From contig NC_065898.1 of NCBI RefSeq assembly GCF_905147045.1, forward strand, positions 12,772,001 through 12,836,000: DNA of 64,000 bases. Reading direction: 5' to 3'. This document shows, one piece after another, positions 45,149 through 57,965 of the stretch. The translations under genes and the position numbers were made by a program. The notes below the pieces were generated by a model. That model was not told where the DNA came from and did not search any database. It worked only from the letters and a program-made list of their open reading frames with translations. Within the stretch, counting starts at the first letter, position 1; the number at the start of each line of letters is the position of its first letter. Source of the DNA: Nymphalis io. Its lineage: Eukaryota > Arthropoda > Insecta > Lepidoptera > Nymphalidae.

Positions 45149-45960
45149 CAACTAAGCTCTTATAAGCTTCAAATAATGTCATGTTCCAGGATTATATTAA
45201 ATATTAAACTATCACAGGTTCCAAATGTTGATTCAATCGAAAAGAACAGAGCGAGGAATTCAATAGTTACACTTTACCACCAATTAATTTAAATCTTCAT
45301 GAATATAAATGAGTTACAAAGCGATAAACAATTTGATACTTTTTCTAGGTTGTTGGGCTTCACGCAAGCCCGTCTGGGTTGGTACTTAGTATTGTTGCGT
45401 TGGAACACAAGGGAAATATCATCTTAGATTCCAAGGTTGGTGGCGCATTGGCTATGTAAGCACTGGTTGACATTTCTTACAATGCCAATGTCTAAGGGCG
45501 TTTGGTGACCACTTATCATCAGGTGGTCAATATGCTCGTCCTACCTATTCTATAAAAAAAAATATTACTGTTTCTTTTTTTATGTTATATGTAGGCGTAA
45601 AGGCAAATGAGCCACTTGATGTTAAGTGATCACCACCTCCCATAGACATTGATATCGCCAATGCGCCACCAACCTTGGAATCTAAGATGATATTTCCCTT
45701 GTGTTCCAACGCAACAATACTAAGTACCAACCCAGACGGGCTTGCGTGAAGCCCAACAACCTAGAAAAAGTATCAAATTGTTTATCGCTTTGTAACTCAT
45801 TTATATTCATGAAGATTTAAATTAATTGGTGGTAAAGTGTAACTATTGAATTCCTCGCTCTGTTCTTTTCGATTGAATCAACATTTGGAACCTGTGATAG
45901 TTTAATATTTAATATAATCCTGGAACATGACATTATTTGAAGCTTATAAGAGCTTAGTTG
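45149..45960. repeat. Perfect 304-bp inverted repeat with 204-bp spacer
   Basis: Arm 45149-45452 and arm 45657-45960 are exact reverse complements as far as I could read them. The pairing rule is x to 91109 minus x. Both arm ends break cleanly (45148/45961 and 45453/45656 do not pair). The spacer is the copied segment X. Arms contain element B ends (plus at about 45350-45452, minus at about 45657-45768). Confidence 0.92.
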
Positions 45961-46340
45961 GATAAGGAATTTTATTATTTCAAGAGAGAAAAGAGATCTT
46001 TTGCCACAAAGTATTATAAGAGAAATTTAATTGACATTATTCAGGTATTTAGTTTTGTAGGGCTATTCTATAAGTGCAAACTCAAAACACATCACGGAAA
46101 TCGGTGGTGAATTGTTAGAATGTGAAATGCGACATTGACCTTTATAATTATAACATTTAAAGGTTACACGCATCAAATAAGTATCATAAGTCGGTTGTCG
46201 CGTTTCATGGGTGAGTAATAAAGTGAGTTTAAATAGCATTGCGTTATTGTGTGCAAATAAACAGTTCATTTCTTTGTATATGTGGTTGTAACTACTCTAG
46301 CTTAATTTCCCATAATACTTTTGGTTATAGGTCATAATCA

Positions 46341-46667
46341 TTTCGTTAATAGTCATATAATAATATAACGCTTGGCTGCAGCCCGCGTTTTAGGTTTAAA
46401 CCCTTCGAAAGAAGAGAAACTTTAAAAGTTAAATAGAAATAATAATAATAATAATAAAAGCATTTATTTCGACCAAACAGGGATCATAAATACAAATAAA
46501 TAGTAAAAAGACAAAAATTACAATAATAAAAATCTGAATTAAATCAAATCAATTCAAATTCACACTAATCAAAACAATCAATCATATTAAATTAAATTAA
46601 ATTCTATTAAATTAAATCAAAAATATACTAATACATACACGTACTGATACTAATATACATATATATA

Positions 46668-46729
<62 letters not shown>

Positions 46730-47916
46730 TTAATTGTGAACTGATTTGTGTTCATATATATATGAACATATATATCATTACGACTTTTTAACACAATACT
46801 ATATTTTTGAAAATACAAAAAGTAAATTAATTACTTCCGCTCGTAACTTGAGTATTAAAAATATTTCGTCTAAGCGACGCATTTTTACGTCTTACCTTGA
46901 AATGTTCCGCTCAGTGGAATTGAAGGTATTTCTCATTGAACAAAGCTGAACATGGCGATTTTACAACACGAAATTTCATTCGAAATAATTGCTGATGTCT
47001 TTTTTTCTTGTTTATTGTGAAAAATTTATATTGCGGATCGTTAGGAGACTTTTATTACAACGTGGTATTATATAGTGCCTGTTCTATATTGGGATCAACA
47101 CACGTGTATGTCTGACATTATTAAATACAGTTTTGTTTGTTGACATAGTAATAGACGAACGTCTTTTAACAATATTTGCAGGCAATTAAAATAGGTATTA
47201 TTAGGTATATACACCATCTATTTTTTATGTTTAAATGAATTTATAATAAATGATTATATTAATTAAAATAAACGAAAATAATATTATAGGTTCGTTCATT
47301 TTATTAATTTGATGAAATATATCTGTAAATATTTGTAATATCATTTGATATTTAATTTGAAAATTTATTTGAAATAATAAAATAGACAGACAGAGTTTTC
47401 AAAATTACCAAAATATCTTCATTTTATTTAAAATCTTCCTACACCATAAACATAAATTATATACAAAAAAAAACAGGTTGATCCAAGCGTTCTCGTGTGA
47501 GAGCCGAACAAAGCAACAATTACAGCAACACATTTATATAAAGTTAAGCATAGCCATAGTTAGTTACTTAAGAAATATCCGAATATGTTCCCAAATCTTA
47601 GCTCTAAGCATTCCCGAAGGACCGTGAAAATATTGTACCATTTCTTATGAAACATTTATGAAGTGCGATGTCGGTGAGCGTGACAAATGGAAGAAATACA
47701 GAACCATATATATATATATATAGAGATAAAAGTATTAGATAAATAACAATGTTTTGATAGTGGGCATTTATTATGAGTTTATTTACTTGTAAGGCTTGGG
47801 ATAAATACGTATTGTTTTTTTTATTTTCCGCGTATTATCAAGCTCGGATAATCATTTTTCATTACTCGTTGATAAATTCGTGACTTTTATTATAATGTTT
47901 ATATACTTAAATGGTT
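46341..47916. repeat. AT-rich stretch with simple repeats
   Basis: Holds (AAT)n at about 46439-46458 followed by AAAGCATTTATTTCGACC, which resembles a minus-strand LINE tail. A long (AT)n run lies at about 46670-46725, and a short (TA)n at about 47706-47721. No gene seen. Confidence 0.55.
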
Positions 47917-48350
47917 TATTTATTTATTTTATTTATTTATTTATTTTAAGGACCACTAGTAGCTACTACATGTTTCAATGACAAATGTAAAACAATTTAG
48001 TGAAAATAGCTAACATGTGAAGCTTTTTAAAGTAGCCACAACAATTACAATATTTGTTTTAAAAATACATTAACACATAATTATAGCAACATGAGTAGAA
48101 AGATTAAAAAAAAAAAAAAAATAAGTCCAAATTGATACAAATTAAAGATCATAAAAAAATAAACATGCACTTAATAAAATTAAAATTAATAACATAAATA
48201 GTTTGAAATTGATATAGGTACAAATTAAAATTAAATAATTCATTAAATTCATGCAAAGTTTACGTTACAAAAAAATTACTAAAAATATATTAATTAATAC
48301 AAAATAAAATTAAGATAACATTATTTATTATTTATTTATTTATTTATTTA
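47917..48350 (-). repeat. LINE 3' UTR and (AAAT)n tail
   Basis: Downstream (minus strand) of the RT ORF stop. AAAT repeats lie just after the stop (48323-48350). An AT-rich UTR follows, and a second AAAT-type tail at 47917-47949 probably marks the element's 3' end. Confidence 0.65.
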
Positions 48351-50057
48351 TTATTTATTTGCATCTCTCAACAATACTAGCGCCCGTTTACGATAAATCA
48401 TGGCAGAGTCATTAAAAATATCTAGATCTTGACAAAAACCATTGTACAACCGTGATGATCTAGGCATTGGTGCATTACATCCTAATTTCGTTTTTGATAT
48501 TCTGACATCAAAAGTGCCCAGAAAACTACGAACATTGCGCCTTGGAATACGATAGTATATCTTTTCAAGTAAGTAAGTACAGTCGATCTCGTTACGAATT
48601 ATCTTAAATAGGAAAGAGAGATCTAATAATTGTCTGCGTACAGAGAGACTATCCATATTAAAGTCTTTCAAGAGATTGCTGTAATTTTTATTAGATTTAT
48701 TGTATGAGGTTTTTTTGTTTCTGGATAGATGATATACAAATCGCTTCTGTATTCTCTCTATACGCAGACGATGTACATTGTAACAAGGATTCCACACAAC
48801 ACTACCGTACTCCAGTACACTACGCACGTAAGCGTTATAGATTATTTTTTTCGTGTTATTCGTGAAGTGTTTACCATTTCTAATTAAAAATCCTAACGTT
48901 TTGGAACTTTTCGTAATTATTTTATTGAAGTGCGGGACAAAAGTAAGCTTGTCATCAAAAATGACACCCAAATCACTTATTTCAAAAACTTCCTCCAACT
49001 TGATGTTATCAATGCTATATATTGTTTTGATTATATTGAGCTTTCGCGTAAATTTTATATGCTTGCATTTACTGACATTTAATTCCATTTTATTATTTTT
49101 ACACCAATTATATATAGCATTAATATCCACCTGTAAGAGCTCTGAGTCAGCTAAGTTGTTTATTACTTTTGTTAATTTTAAATCGTCCGCAAATAAAAAT
49201 ACTCTACTATAATGTACCGTATCGCAAATATCATTAATGAAGATATTAAAGAGCCAAGGTCCTAAGTGTGACCCTTGAGGAACCCCGGAGCAGGCTTTAT
49301 ATAGACTCGAGCTAAAACCTTTTAAGACAACAAATTGTTGTCTATTGTATAAATATGATTTGAACCACTCAAGCATATTACCATTGAATCCGTACTTGCT
49401 TAGTTTTAAGAGTAAAATATCGTGCGAAACTTTGTCGAAAGCCTTGGTTAAATCGGTATAAATTGCGTCAACTTGCTTGTGGTTATCAATAGCTGGCACA
49501 ATGAATTCACTGTACGAAACAAGATTTGATGTTGTAGATCGACCCTTTATAAAGCCATGCTGGTTATTATTATTCATTTGCTTTACATGACATTCTAGAT
49601 ATGGGTAAACTATTGCTTCAAATACTTTGGCAAAAGTGGAAAGTATGGAAATCGGTCTATAATTCTCAATGCACTCACTACCCTTGGACTTATATACTGG
49701 TACGATCCTAGCTATTTTCCACTTATCGGGAAAAACACCTGAGCGAAGTGATTCGTTGTATAATAAATATAAAGGGAAACTTAGTACCCATGCACATTTA
49801 GAAATAAATATAGGAGGGATATTATCATAACCTGTCCCTTTAGTTGTATCAAGTCTTTTTAAGTATTGATAAATCTGTCTTCGCGATATTACAAAATTAG
49901 TGAACGCTCCAAAGTCATGTTTACATTGATTACTATAAGATGGTAATGTATAAGAACTTTGAGATTCTGTGTAAACAGAAGCAAAATACAAGGCAAATTC
50001 GTTACAAATTTCTGATCCATCGTTTAATTGATTGTATTTTAATTTATATACTAACAT
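48351..50057 (-). CDS. Non-LTR retrotransposon reverse transcriptase, intact 568-codon ORF
   Basis: Makes the DNA copy of a LINE at its target site. RT blocks in order: DKWKIARIVPVYKSKG (111-126), NYRPISILSTFAKVFE (132-147), QHGFIKGRSTTSNLV (166-180), YTDLTKAFDKVSHDILLLKL with catalytic D202 (200-219), CSGVPQGSHLGPWLFNIFIN (256-275), and FADDLKL with catalytic D291-D292 (289-295). C-terminal features are RSVLEYGSVVWNP (412-424) and SVRRQLLDLSFLFKI (472-486), typical of CR1/Jockey-group LINEs. The N-terminal endonuclease domain and ORF1 are missing, so this is a 5'-truncated copy, and ATG 50057 is only the first Met in an open frame. No stops or frameshifts break the frame, which suggests recent insertion. 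It directly abuts an element B copy at 50070. Clade is uncertain: CR1, L2 or Daphne-like are all possible. Confidence 0.9.
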   Translation of the reverse strand: MLVYKLKYNQLNDGSEICNEFALYFASVYTESQSSYTLPSYSNQCKHDFGAFTNFVISRRQIYQYLKRLDTTKGTGYDNIPPIFISKCAWVLSFPLYLLYNESLRSGVFPDKWKIARIVPVYKSKGSECIENYRPISILSTFAKVFEAIVYPYLECHVKQMNNNNQHGFIKGRSTTSNLVSYSEFIVPAIDNHKQVDAIYTDLTKAFDKVSHDILLLKLSKYGFNGNMLEWFKSYLYNRQQFVVLKGFSSSLYKACSGVPQGSHLGPWLFNIFINDICDTVHYSRVFLFADDLKLTKVINNLADSELLQVDINAIYNWCKNNKMELNVSKCKHIKFTRKLNIIKTIYSIDNIKLEEVFEISDLGVIFDDKLTFVPHFNKIITKSSKTLGFLIRNGKHFTNNTKKIIYNAYVRSVLEYGSVVWNPCYNVHRLRIERIQKRFVYHLSRNKKTSYNKSNKNYSNLLKDFNMDSLSVRRQLLDLSFLFKIIRNEIDCTYLLEKIYYRIPRRNVRSFLGTFDVRISKTKLGCNAPMPRSSRLYNGFCQDLDIFNDSAMIYRKRALVLLRDANK

Positions 50058-50069
50058 GTATGTGTTAAC

Positions 50070-50306
50070 TTGGTTAGGGCTTTAAGCAAGCCCTTGAGTG
50101 TGTACCACCCACTCATAATATATTCGGCAAGCAACAATACTCGGTTTTGTTGTTTTCCGCTTTGCGGAATAAGTGAGCTAGTGTAACTACATAAGGGACA
50201 TAACATCTTTGTTCCCAAGGTTGGTGGCGCATTGTCAATGTAAGGAATAGTTAATATTTCTTACAGCTCAAGTGTTTTGGGCGGTGGTGACCACTTATCA
50301 AGTATC
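50070..50306 (+). repeat. Element B, diverged
   Basis: TTGGTTAGGGCTTTAAGCAA, GTACCACCCACTCATAATAT, TTGGTGGCGCATTGTCAATG and GGTGGTGACCACTTATCA. It lacks the A tail and sits at the truncated 5' end of the LINE. Confidence 0.85.
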
Positions 50307-51232
50307 AAATTTTATATATTTAAGATGTAATATTATATATAATTCTGCCAAAGGTGTATTCAATAACTCGTAGTAAATACTAAGCTAATACGTAAGCCTT
50401 TTTGTTTATTTTTTTTTAACAGTATAGCTACATCTGTGTTTTATTTACACTAAAAATTATTAATAGGCAAAATTAAATAGTCAAGCTACACAACTGTGAG
50501 ACACAATAGTATTATATCTCTTATACTTCATAGCATAATCAAAGTCAAATCGTTAGTCTTACAATCGTTAATATGAGACGATAATTTGTAACTTCGGATT
50601 AATTACCATAACTGTTATGGATAATTATATTGGGTGATATACAAGGCTTTGGTTTAATTGAAGCTCAGCCATGATACTGGTAAATGACCTTCGATTTCGA
50701 GCCTGTTAAATTTTGATCTGTGACTTACTCTAAGATAAACCGAGGTGCGAGGTTGGTTTGATTAGAAATAGTATAATATATACTATAAACAAAATGTTAC
50801 TTTGCACAGATTTATTATATTTTATCGAACGTAGGACATAGTTCACCTAAAAATAGAATTATATGGACCTAATATTGCGTAAATATGGGTAAGGATGTAG
50901 ACATCTTTACCAACAATATACTTAAATTTCGAATATACTTAAGTCCATAATGCCATTAATAAGTATTACTTAATTATCTATATTATTTTTCATTATTATT
51001 TTTATATTACTTTATTAAATTTTTGTTCATTGTTACTTGAAATTTTTATTTGTCTTTTATTTGTTTTTTTTTTGTGCTATAATGTATATGTTGCTTTATT
51101 GTTAATGCAGTTATCACCTGTAATTGAGGTACCACTTTTTTATTTTTTATTTTATGAACTGTGTGCTATCATGTATCTGTGTGTACTTGGTTGGTGATCT
51201 AATAAATATGTAAATTTAATATACTGCTCTCT
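50307..51232. other. AT-rich non-coding stretch
   Basis: Nothing recognised. Confidence 0.5.
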
Positions 51233-51388
51233 ATTCTCATACTCTCTCAACGACCGGTCAGAAATCCAACTCGACTGGAAATAGATCAGGCATAACTGAT
51301 TTACGCACATTCCGAGGCGCAAAATCTCTGCTGCTACTGAGAATTTGTTGATTAAAAACTTTTTGAACCCGACCAGAATTTCACCCTT
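51233..51388 (-). repeat. SINE C fragment
   Basis: CTCTCTATTCTCATACTCTC, AGATCAGGCATAACTG, TTCCGAGGCGC, CTGCTGCTACTGAGAATTTG and TTTTTGAACCCGACCAG are in minus-strand order, compare 61035-61355. Confidence 0.65.
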
Positions 51389-54129
51389 ATAAATAATATT
51401 AAATAAATAGTTAAATTATAATTTAACATTCAAAGATAAAAAAAACGATTAAATTAATTTTAATATACAAATGGTTCTAATAAAATTAGAACTTGCAGGC
51501 CAAATGATTAGACGTAACCTTTTTTGTAGTACAGAGTATCCGAACGTTTCAAAATGGGTGCCGCGTCGCCGCGCGCTCCGTCAACGTCGTACTAGAGAGC
51601 ACACCAATATGTCAACTGGCGCCATTTTGAACCTACACATTTCCCGCTATTTTACTTTTTACCGGGTCATTGTGTCTGGAAAGGTTAAAAGAAATTAATA
51701 ATTTATGATAAAATAAAATTGTATTATCGATATTTAGAAATGCAACAATAATTGTACATAAATGTTACCCATTAAAAAAAATATAACGTGATTAATTTAA
51801 TGTTGACATTATAATTATAGATTAAAAAATATTTTATACTTCATCTCATCTAAATTTGAACCCGCACATTCGATCATAGCGAATGTCTAACGATAAGCCA
51901 AAGCAGCCGACGTGGTCCGGTGTAATATTATATGCTTATATCAATACCTGATATATATATGTATGTACAAAATTTCTATCGATCAAAATTCAGTCGAAAA
52001 CTCGCATTTGTTAACAAAATATGCTTAAGATAAATACAATAATCTATTTCGAATGTGTTAATATTTTATCACCAAATCAGAATGTTAATATACCTTAAAA
52101 CTCATTAAAATTTCACGAATTATACACAACCGATTCTAAGACAATTCATTTTAAACCACCACCTTCTAATTGCGATCTCAGTACAAAACATGACGATAAC
52201 GCCCGAAATGATTCATTTTCTATGTATAAATCACTGTTTCAACCTACGTGAATGTTAATTAATTTCACGCCAAATTGAACCTTATGATAAAGTGTTAAGA
52301 AGAATAATTGCAAATTCGTGAAACGAGAATAACAATGTCGCTGAGCGATACGTCTTAACGAATGAATTATTTATTCAGTGAACGAATTAACATATCAAGA
52401 GTGTACAGAAATTTGGAAGTACGAAATATTACAGAAATGGAGATAGCTTTGATTTATGGTGCACAATTGCACATGTCTGCGCGTTTTATATTACGAGAGT
52501 ATATTACAGATAATTATAAATCTTACACATATTATAATAACACAATTAATACATACGAAAATGTACGAAAACACTATTGCAATTACTTATTAACTTTGCG
52601 TAGGAGATGATTAGTCAAAGAATGCTGTGTCTTCTTCTTTCGAATGCAAAATTAATAATGAAAAAAAGAGCGAAATCTATGTTATAAATAAACAGTCGCT
52701 AAGCAACGTGTAGGGGTGATGCCATAATATATATATATTTTAAATATAGCACATCCATTTGAATGAATTATATAGTAACTCGTCGTTCATTCGGGTCTTT
52801 AATCCTGCACTCTCTTAGGCGCGCGGTTAGCCTAAATTGAAATGTGCTGTTCTGGTGTACAATGGCACATTCCACATAGACGACTGGTTTGGTATTGGCT
52901 TGTATTCTAATACGCATTAGTATTGTGGACAGTAATTGATAAACATTATATTGTATTCCGTGTATCGTCATTATATAAACCTTGTATATGAGACCTGTTA
53001 TTGTTCTTCCAAGAACATGATTTTGGATATAATTGCAATTTTGTACAAAGACCAATTTTTATTTTGGCCTTTCTAATAATACTTTCATTAATTACTATAG
53101 TACTGTTGGGATTTAATTAATTATTTGTATATTTAATACTTTATGGTACAACACAAAAGATATATTGTGAAAAGGACGGATTTATTGCTAGAAATTCTCT
53201 ATCAGACAACTTCAGTAGCTGTAGAAAAAATTTTTGGTGTGCGAGAGAAATATTGATTATAAGAAGAATAATGTACACATATATACATACCAATATGCAT
53301 ACATTCGTAGATAAATATGTGATTTCGACTTTGCCTTCCTTGTGCAAGTACAGATAACAAAAAGTCAAATTGGTAACAGGTTTAAAGCTGCGTCCGTAAG
53401 TTCCAGACATTCTATCTACTGAGCCATTTTGGATCTGCAGAAAGTACCAGAACAATATACGAGAAGAAACAAGCCTTTTAAACTTTAAATGCAATTCGAA
53501 TGAAATACAGCAGAGAAACTCTTGAATATTTCATCCTTTTAGTGTCCGAAGTTACACAAAAAGGCGCTTTTTAATATGATGAGATGTCATACGTGGTACT
53601 GCATAAAAAAGTACACTGAAACGCGGCTCGGGTCTTTTAGAAATTTTCTTTTGAGAAACACCGAACTTTAAGGTAGAAAATACTTTTAACTAGCAGATGA
53701 GTTTGAACATGGATCTTAGATTTATTTTAAGTATTTTATTTAGATAGTATAAATGTTAATAAAATATTAGCTCGTGGACTTTATGTTTATATAATATAGT
53801 CCTTCAGTTTCTTCGTCTATTGTGTTATAAAGGTTTTCTAAAAATTGCTTATTAATAGGTTATAGATATAAATATTATTGAAGACCATGTGGTTTGGTCT
53901 ATCGAATGTTCGTTTAATATTACTTTTCGTTAATAGATGGCGCTAGTTTTCTTTTAAATCGCGCTTCAGTTATTTATTATATACTTAATAAGTCTTGGCC
54001 TATATTAAAATTAGAAGAGAACAATAAAGCTATCGAATATGTACCAACAGTACACGTACGGTAGTTTCATTTTAAAAATAATACAGTCAGTAGTACCGGT
54101 TAACCTCAAGCAAATATAATTTCAAGTCG
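51389..54129. other. Non-coding stretch with a CpG-rich patch
   Basis: At about 51550-51600, GGTGCCGCGTCGCCGCGCGC stands out and could be a promoter or a protein-binding region. A TAGATGGCGCT motif lies at 53933-53943. ORFs at 52362-52610, 52768-53055 and 53141-53494 show no motif. No gene called. Confidence 0.4.
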
Positions 54130-54352
54130 TAGGTAGCCGAGAAAGCCCATCCCTAATCGAAGATTGCCGGTTCAAACCCAGGCAAGCACCGAGTTTATAA
54201 TTTATTTCATGATCCCTGGTGAAGGAGGAAATTGTAAGGTGATCAGTATGACTCGTTTTCAATCACATGTGCAACATACACACCCTCTGTAACAGCGAGA
54301 TGGAATAAGTTCTAAACCTTCTCGTCAAGGAGAGGAGATGAGGCCGTTACAT
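54130..54352 (+). repeat. SINE A, old
   Basis: GGTAGCCGAGAAAGCCC, GATTGCCGGTTCAAACCC, AGGCAAGCACC and TTCTAAACCTTCTCGTCAAG. Confidence 0.7.
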
Positions 54353-55774
54353 TACTTTACTTGCATCATAGCATGTATGCTGTATATTTAATAACGCAAA
54401 GCTAGCAATCATAAAATATTATAATCATTTTAAAATTAAAATATTTAAATATTATGTTTGATTAAAACGTTAAAATATTTGTTTGATTAAACTTCCATGT
54501 AATTTATATTTCTTGAATTATATTTAAATTAATTCGAATTTCTTATCACAAAACACACTATCAATCAGAAAAGCAAACAAAAACAAATGAAGGTAATTAC
54601 AACCCCAGTAAATAAGGGCTGTTGCATATGGCTGATGGGATATTATTTTATGGCCCTTCATCCCTTCGACACGTGACGCAGGTTAACCTAAATAAGCTTG
54701 GGGTCGTTTTAACCTTTATTAAAATAAGTCTTATTACATCTACCACCCTTGTAACTTTTGATTAGGTTAATTGTTGGTGGTTAAAGACGAAATCCAAGAT
54801 GGTGGTTTACTAATTGAAAATGGAAATGTTACGGTCAATTACCTATTTTTAAAGTAATCACTTGATATATTCAGTTTTTTTGTTTTAGCTTATGTTTTTA
54901 TTTATATATTTATGTATATAATACAATCAGAACATTCATTAATATTACGAACTTATACAATTTTAAGCTACATTAATTCCTAAACATTTGTACATGCTCA
55001 TTAATATCATCAATAAAATTAAAAAACTACTAAACTACGATAATTAATAAATGAATAATAATTAACAGAAAATTATTGTCATCCTTAATATAAATTAAGT
55101 AACATTAACATTAAGTAACATTATAAATTATCTAAACAACAATAATTATTTATATACTTTATCCGTTTAAATTAATTGATTATGAAAATGAATAAAATTA
55201 AATAAAAATAATCTAATTATACAAATAGGTGAAGACAAAATAGTTCAGTAACTTTTTCTTCTCTGTTTTCAACTGATTATTTTTTGTTTAGTAATAACTA
55301 TCAAGCTTTAATCTTATTTTAAATAAAATTGACTCATTAATTAAAAAAAAAAAAAAATATGGTTGTGTTCAAATTTCAACAACTGCGCGAACACATGTAA
55401 ATTATGAAATAATGCCTTGATAGCTTTGGTATGAAACGACATCGTTTGTGTTATATATCTAAGTCCATCATACTTGTACGTGCATTCATAGAACTACTTA
55501 ATTGTTCTGTCTTTGTAATTCTATGTTAGCAAAATCCGTATTAATAGAATAAAGGTTATGTAGTTAAGTTATATCCTATATTATTTATTTCCAAAAATTT
55601 ATAACCATCGTTTCATAGACACTGGCGCTGGCCACTGAAAAATGCATCAGATCTTTACTCTGTCAATGAGCCGTTTTTTAGTTAATTTAATTGTGTCTGT
55701 AATTATATTGGCTTCGTTCCTTTTAACTGAAAAGCTTTAGCTTATAAGAATAAGGGATAGTCAAGTTGTGCCTC
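54353..55774. other. AT-rich non-coding stretch
   Basis: Nothing recognised beyond a short A-run near 55344. Confidence 0.5.
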
Positions 55775-55938
55775 GCTAAACAGGCTTCCATGAATCTCTA
55801 ATTCCAGAAAATTCTACCCACAAACCGCAATCCTTAGTATTGTTGTGTTTGAGTTGGAAGGGTGAGTGAGTCAGCCAACGTCTATGGGCGCTGGTGATTA
55901 CTTACCATCAGGAGACCAATATGGCTGTCCAGCTGTTA
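55775..55938 (+). repeat. Element B, internally deleted
   Basis: TTGTTGTGTTTGAGTTGGAA, GGGTGAGTGAGTCAG, then GCCAACGTCTATGGGCG and TGATTACTTACCATCAGG. Confidence 0.75.
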
Positions 55939-56454
55939 CAAAGAAATATTATAACTATATTGTTTTCATTTATATGTTGTGTAAAAGTCAAAACATGAGC
56001 CCAGATTTTAATTTTCCGTGTGTAAGTCAAAATCCTAATGAATATCTCATACGAGGAACATAATTTTAGCAGACAAAAACTTCATTAGTCCGCGGAGACA
56101 AAGCAGGGTCATTCCATATTGTTCGTATCGCTTTGTGGTACCGTCCTATTGTATTCCAACAATACAACGTTTAGTGGTTACACGACCCTTATCTGATGGT
56201 CATAAAGAACATTTTGCTGTGACAGGATTCATCGTGACGTGAAAAGATCTTAATAGGCTTGGAACGGGTTGTTTTGCTGTTTTTTTATTAAAATTTTCAG
56301 AGAGTCAATTTATGATTTTGATTTGCATTGGAATTGTTTAATGTATTTTCTTCTATCTGTTATATTCTATTCACCTGAATATTAAAATATATTATCATTC
56401 GTATAATTACTTCAAGCAATAAGGATGCAATGATAATGCCTGATTGACTTCAGT
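55939..56454. other. Non-coding stretch
   Basis: Nothing recognised. Confidence 0.5.
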
Positions 56455-56720
56455 TACGGCAGACTATCTTATCAGAGACAAGCCAACTGCCTAGAAAACA
56501 TTATGCGAAACGAGTGTGTGCACAAATACAAGGGTTCTTTTAAATTACTCACTCTTATAATCCGATGGGAAGGCAATCCGATATAACCGAATTTAGGCGC
56601 TTTCCAAAGCACGAATATGTAGATACAGCCAATTTTTAAAATGTCTGCCTACTATTCAAAATTTCTGAACATAATGATTGGATCCGGGATTTTAACCAAG
56701 GATTGTGGAATGCGGCCTTA
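56455..56720 (-). repeat. SINE C, diverged
   Basis: GAGTGTGTGCACAAATACAA, CTCTTATAATCCGATGGG, GGCAATCCGATATAACCG and TTAACCAAGGATTGTGG (head region) follow the 61035-61355 order. Confidence 0.75.
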
Positions 56721-56939
56721 TAAGTTAGTCATTAATATTTCAACATATGTAACCTTTTCCCCCCTCCCAACTTGGCATACCCTATCAATTACATCATCCG
56801 CTTAGTAATACATGTCTATTTCATATTATATGGTGTGGAAGCACCTTTTCATATTTAGATATACTATGTACGAAGAAGGATATATGTAATATCGTCCTTT
56901 AAACTAAGTAGATCAAAAGAAATGTGAATTGAAATTTGC

Positions 56940-57106
56940 TGATGATCGGTTGTACTGCATGTGTACAATTTCACTGAATTTCTACCACATGTGTATTCCA
57001 TCAACCGGCACTGGAGCAGCGTGGTGGAATAAGCTCCAAACCTTCTCCTCAAAAAGGGAGAGGAGGCCTTTAGCCCAGCAGTGGGACATTCACAGGCTGT
57101 TACGGT
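56940..57106 (+). repeat. SINE A, 5'-truncated
   Basis: CTGCATGTGTACAATTTCAC, GCACTGGAGCAGCGTGGTGG and CCCAGCAGTGGGACATTCAC, then CAGGCTGTTACGG. Well preserved. Confidence 0.88.
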
Positions 57107-57224
57107 ACGGGTACGGATGATCGTTTGCACGGTCGGTCGGATGGGTTGTAAGTAGTACGTAAAAGCGTAAGAAATAAACAAAATTACATTCGCATTTATA
57201 ATATTGATCATTTTAAAAGGTACA

Positions 57225-57345
57225 TGAGCCAGTGGAGTATTAAATACAAGGGGCATTATATCTTTATTTATCTATTATTATAAAAGGTATTTATACATCT
57301 TACCAATGGCCATTAACGACGGTGACCACTCTGGTTGTACAATCC
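57225..57345 (+). repeat. Possible element B remnant
   Basis: TACATGAGCCAGTGGAG, ACAAGGGGCATTATATC and GACGGTGACCACTCTGG weakly follow B order. Confidence 0.4.
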
Positions 57346-57965
57346 TATTAAGTCGTCTATTTGCGTAAATTAAGTAAAAAAAATCATAAATTTTTAACTA
57401 TCTATATTATCGACTTGTTTGACTCATCACCTGATGAATTTCGCAAAACGGCAGCGGAATACATACAAACAATAATGATTAAGGAATAAGTGTATTAATT
57501 AAATAAGTAAATGCTTTAGGTTAAACCTGTAATGTTTACTTATATTTTGTAAATAAATAAATAAATAACTCTTTACTTCTTATCTGAAAAATGCATATAA
57601 TGTATCATCTTGCATCTTCTTTACTTGCATTTGACAAAAACATTTTCTCTCCTACTTCGTGTTATACGATGAATACTTTGTTCAAAGTTCTTTTGAGGTG
57701 GTAGACGTTTCTGTTTGTAAGTCCTTGTTAGTACTTCGCTCGTAGTCTCCTAGTTTCAACTACTTGTAGTTGAATTGTGGTTTTATGAATATTGTCTTTG
57801 ATGTAAAATTTCAAAATATATATTAATTTCATTGGGACACTATGTATTAAATTAATAATATATTATGACTGGAACTGTTCGATTAAACTGACGGTTAAAG
57901 TACATAAAAAAATGCTTGATTATTCTTACGTATAGTATTATTTAGTTCGTTATGTGTTTATATTA
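57346..57965. other. Non-coding stretch
   Basis: Nothing recognised. Confidence 0.5.

Larger units (their letters stand above)
44403..46340. repeat. Complex direct-plus-inverted duplication
   Basis: Segment X (44403-44606) recurs as 45453-45656. Segment Y (about 44609-45150) recurs as 45799-46340 at a constant 1190-base offset. The second copy keeps a 140-bp piece (45659-45798) that is missing between X and Y in the first. The identical 68-codon ORFs at 44873-45079 and 46063-46269 (minus) are a product of this, not genes. Confidence 0.92.

Noticed and set aside
46905..46930. CAGTGGAATTGA as start of next PH exon
   Set aside because: The in-phase reading is W-N-stop, so it cannot continue the domain.
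48853..49212. 119-codon plus ORF
   Set aside because: Antisense shadow of the reverse transcriptase ORF.
52362..52610. 82-codon ORF with even composition
   Set aside because: No domain, no splice context and no nearby gene features; could not be separated from chance.
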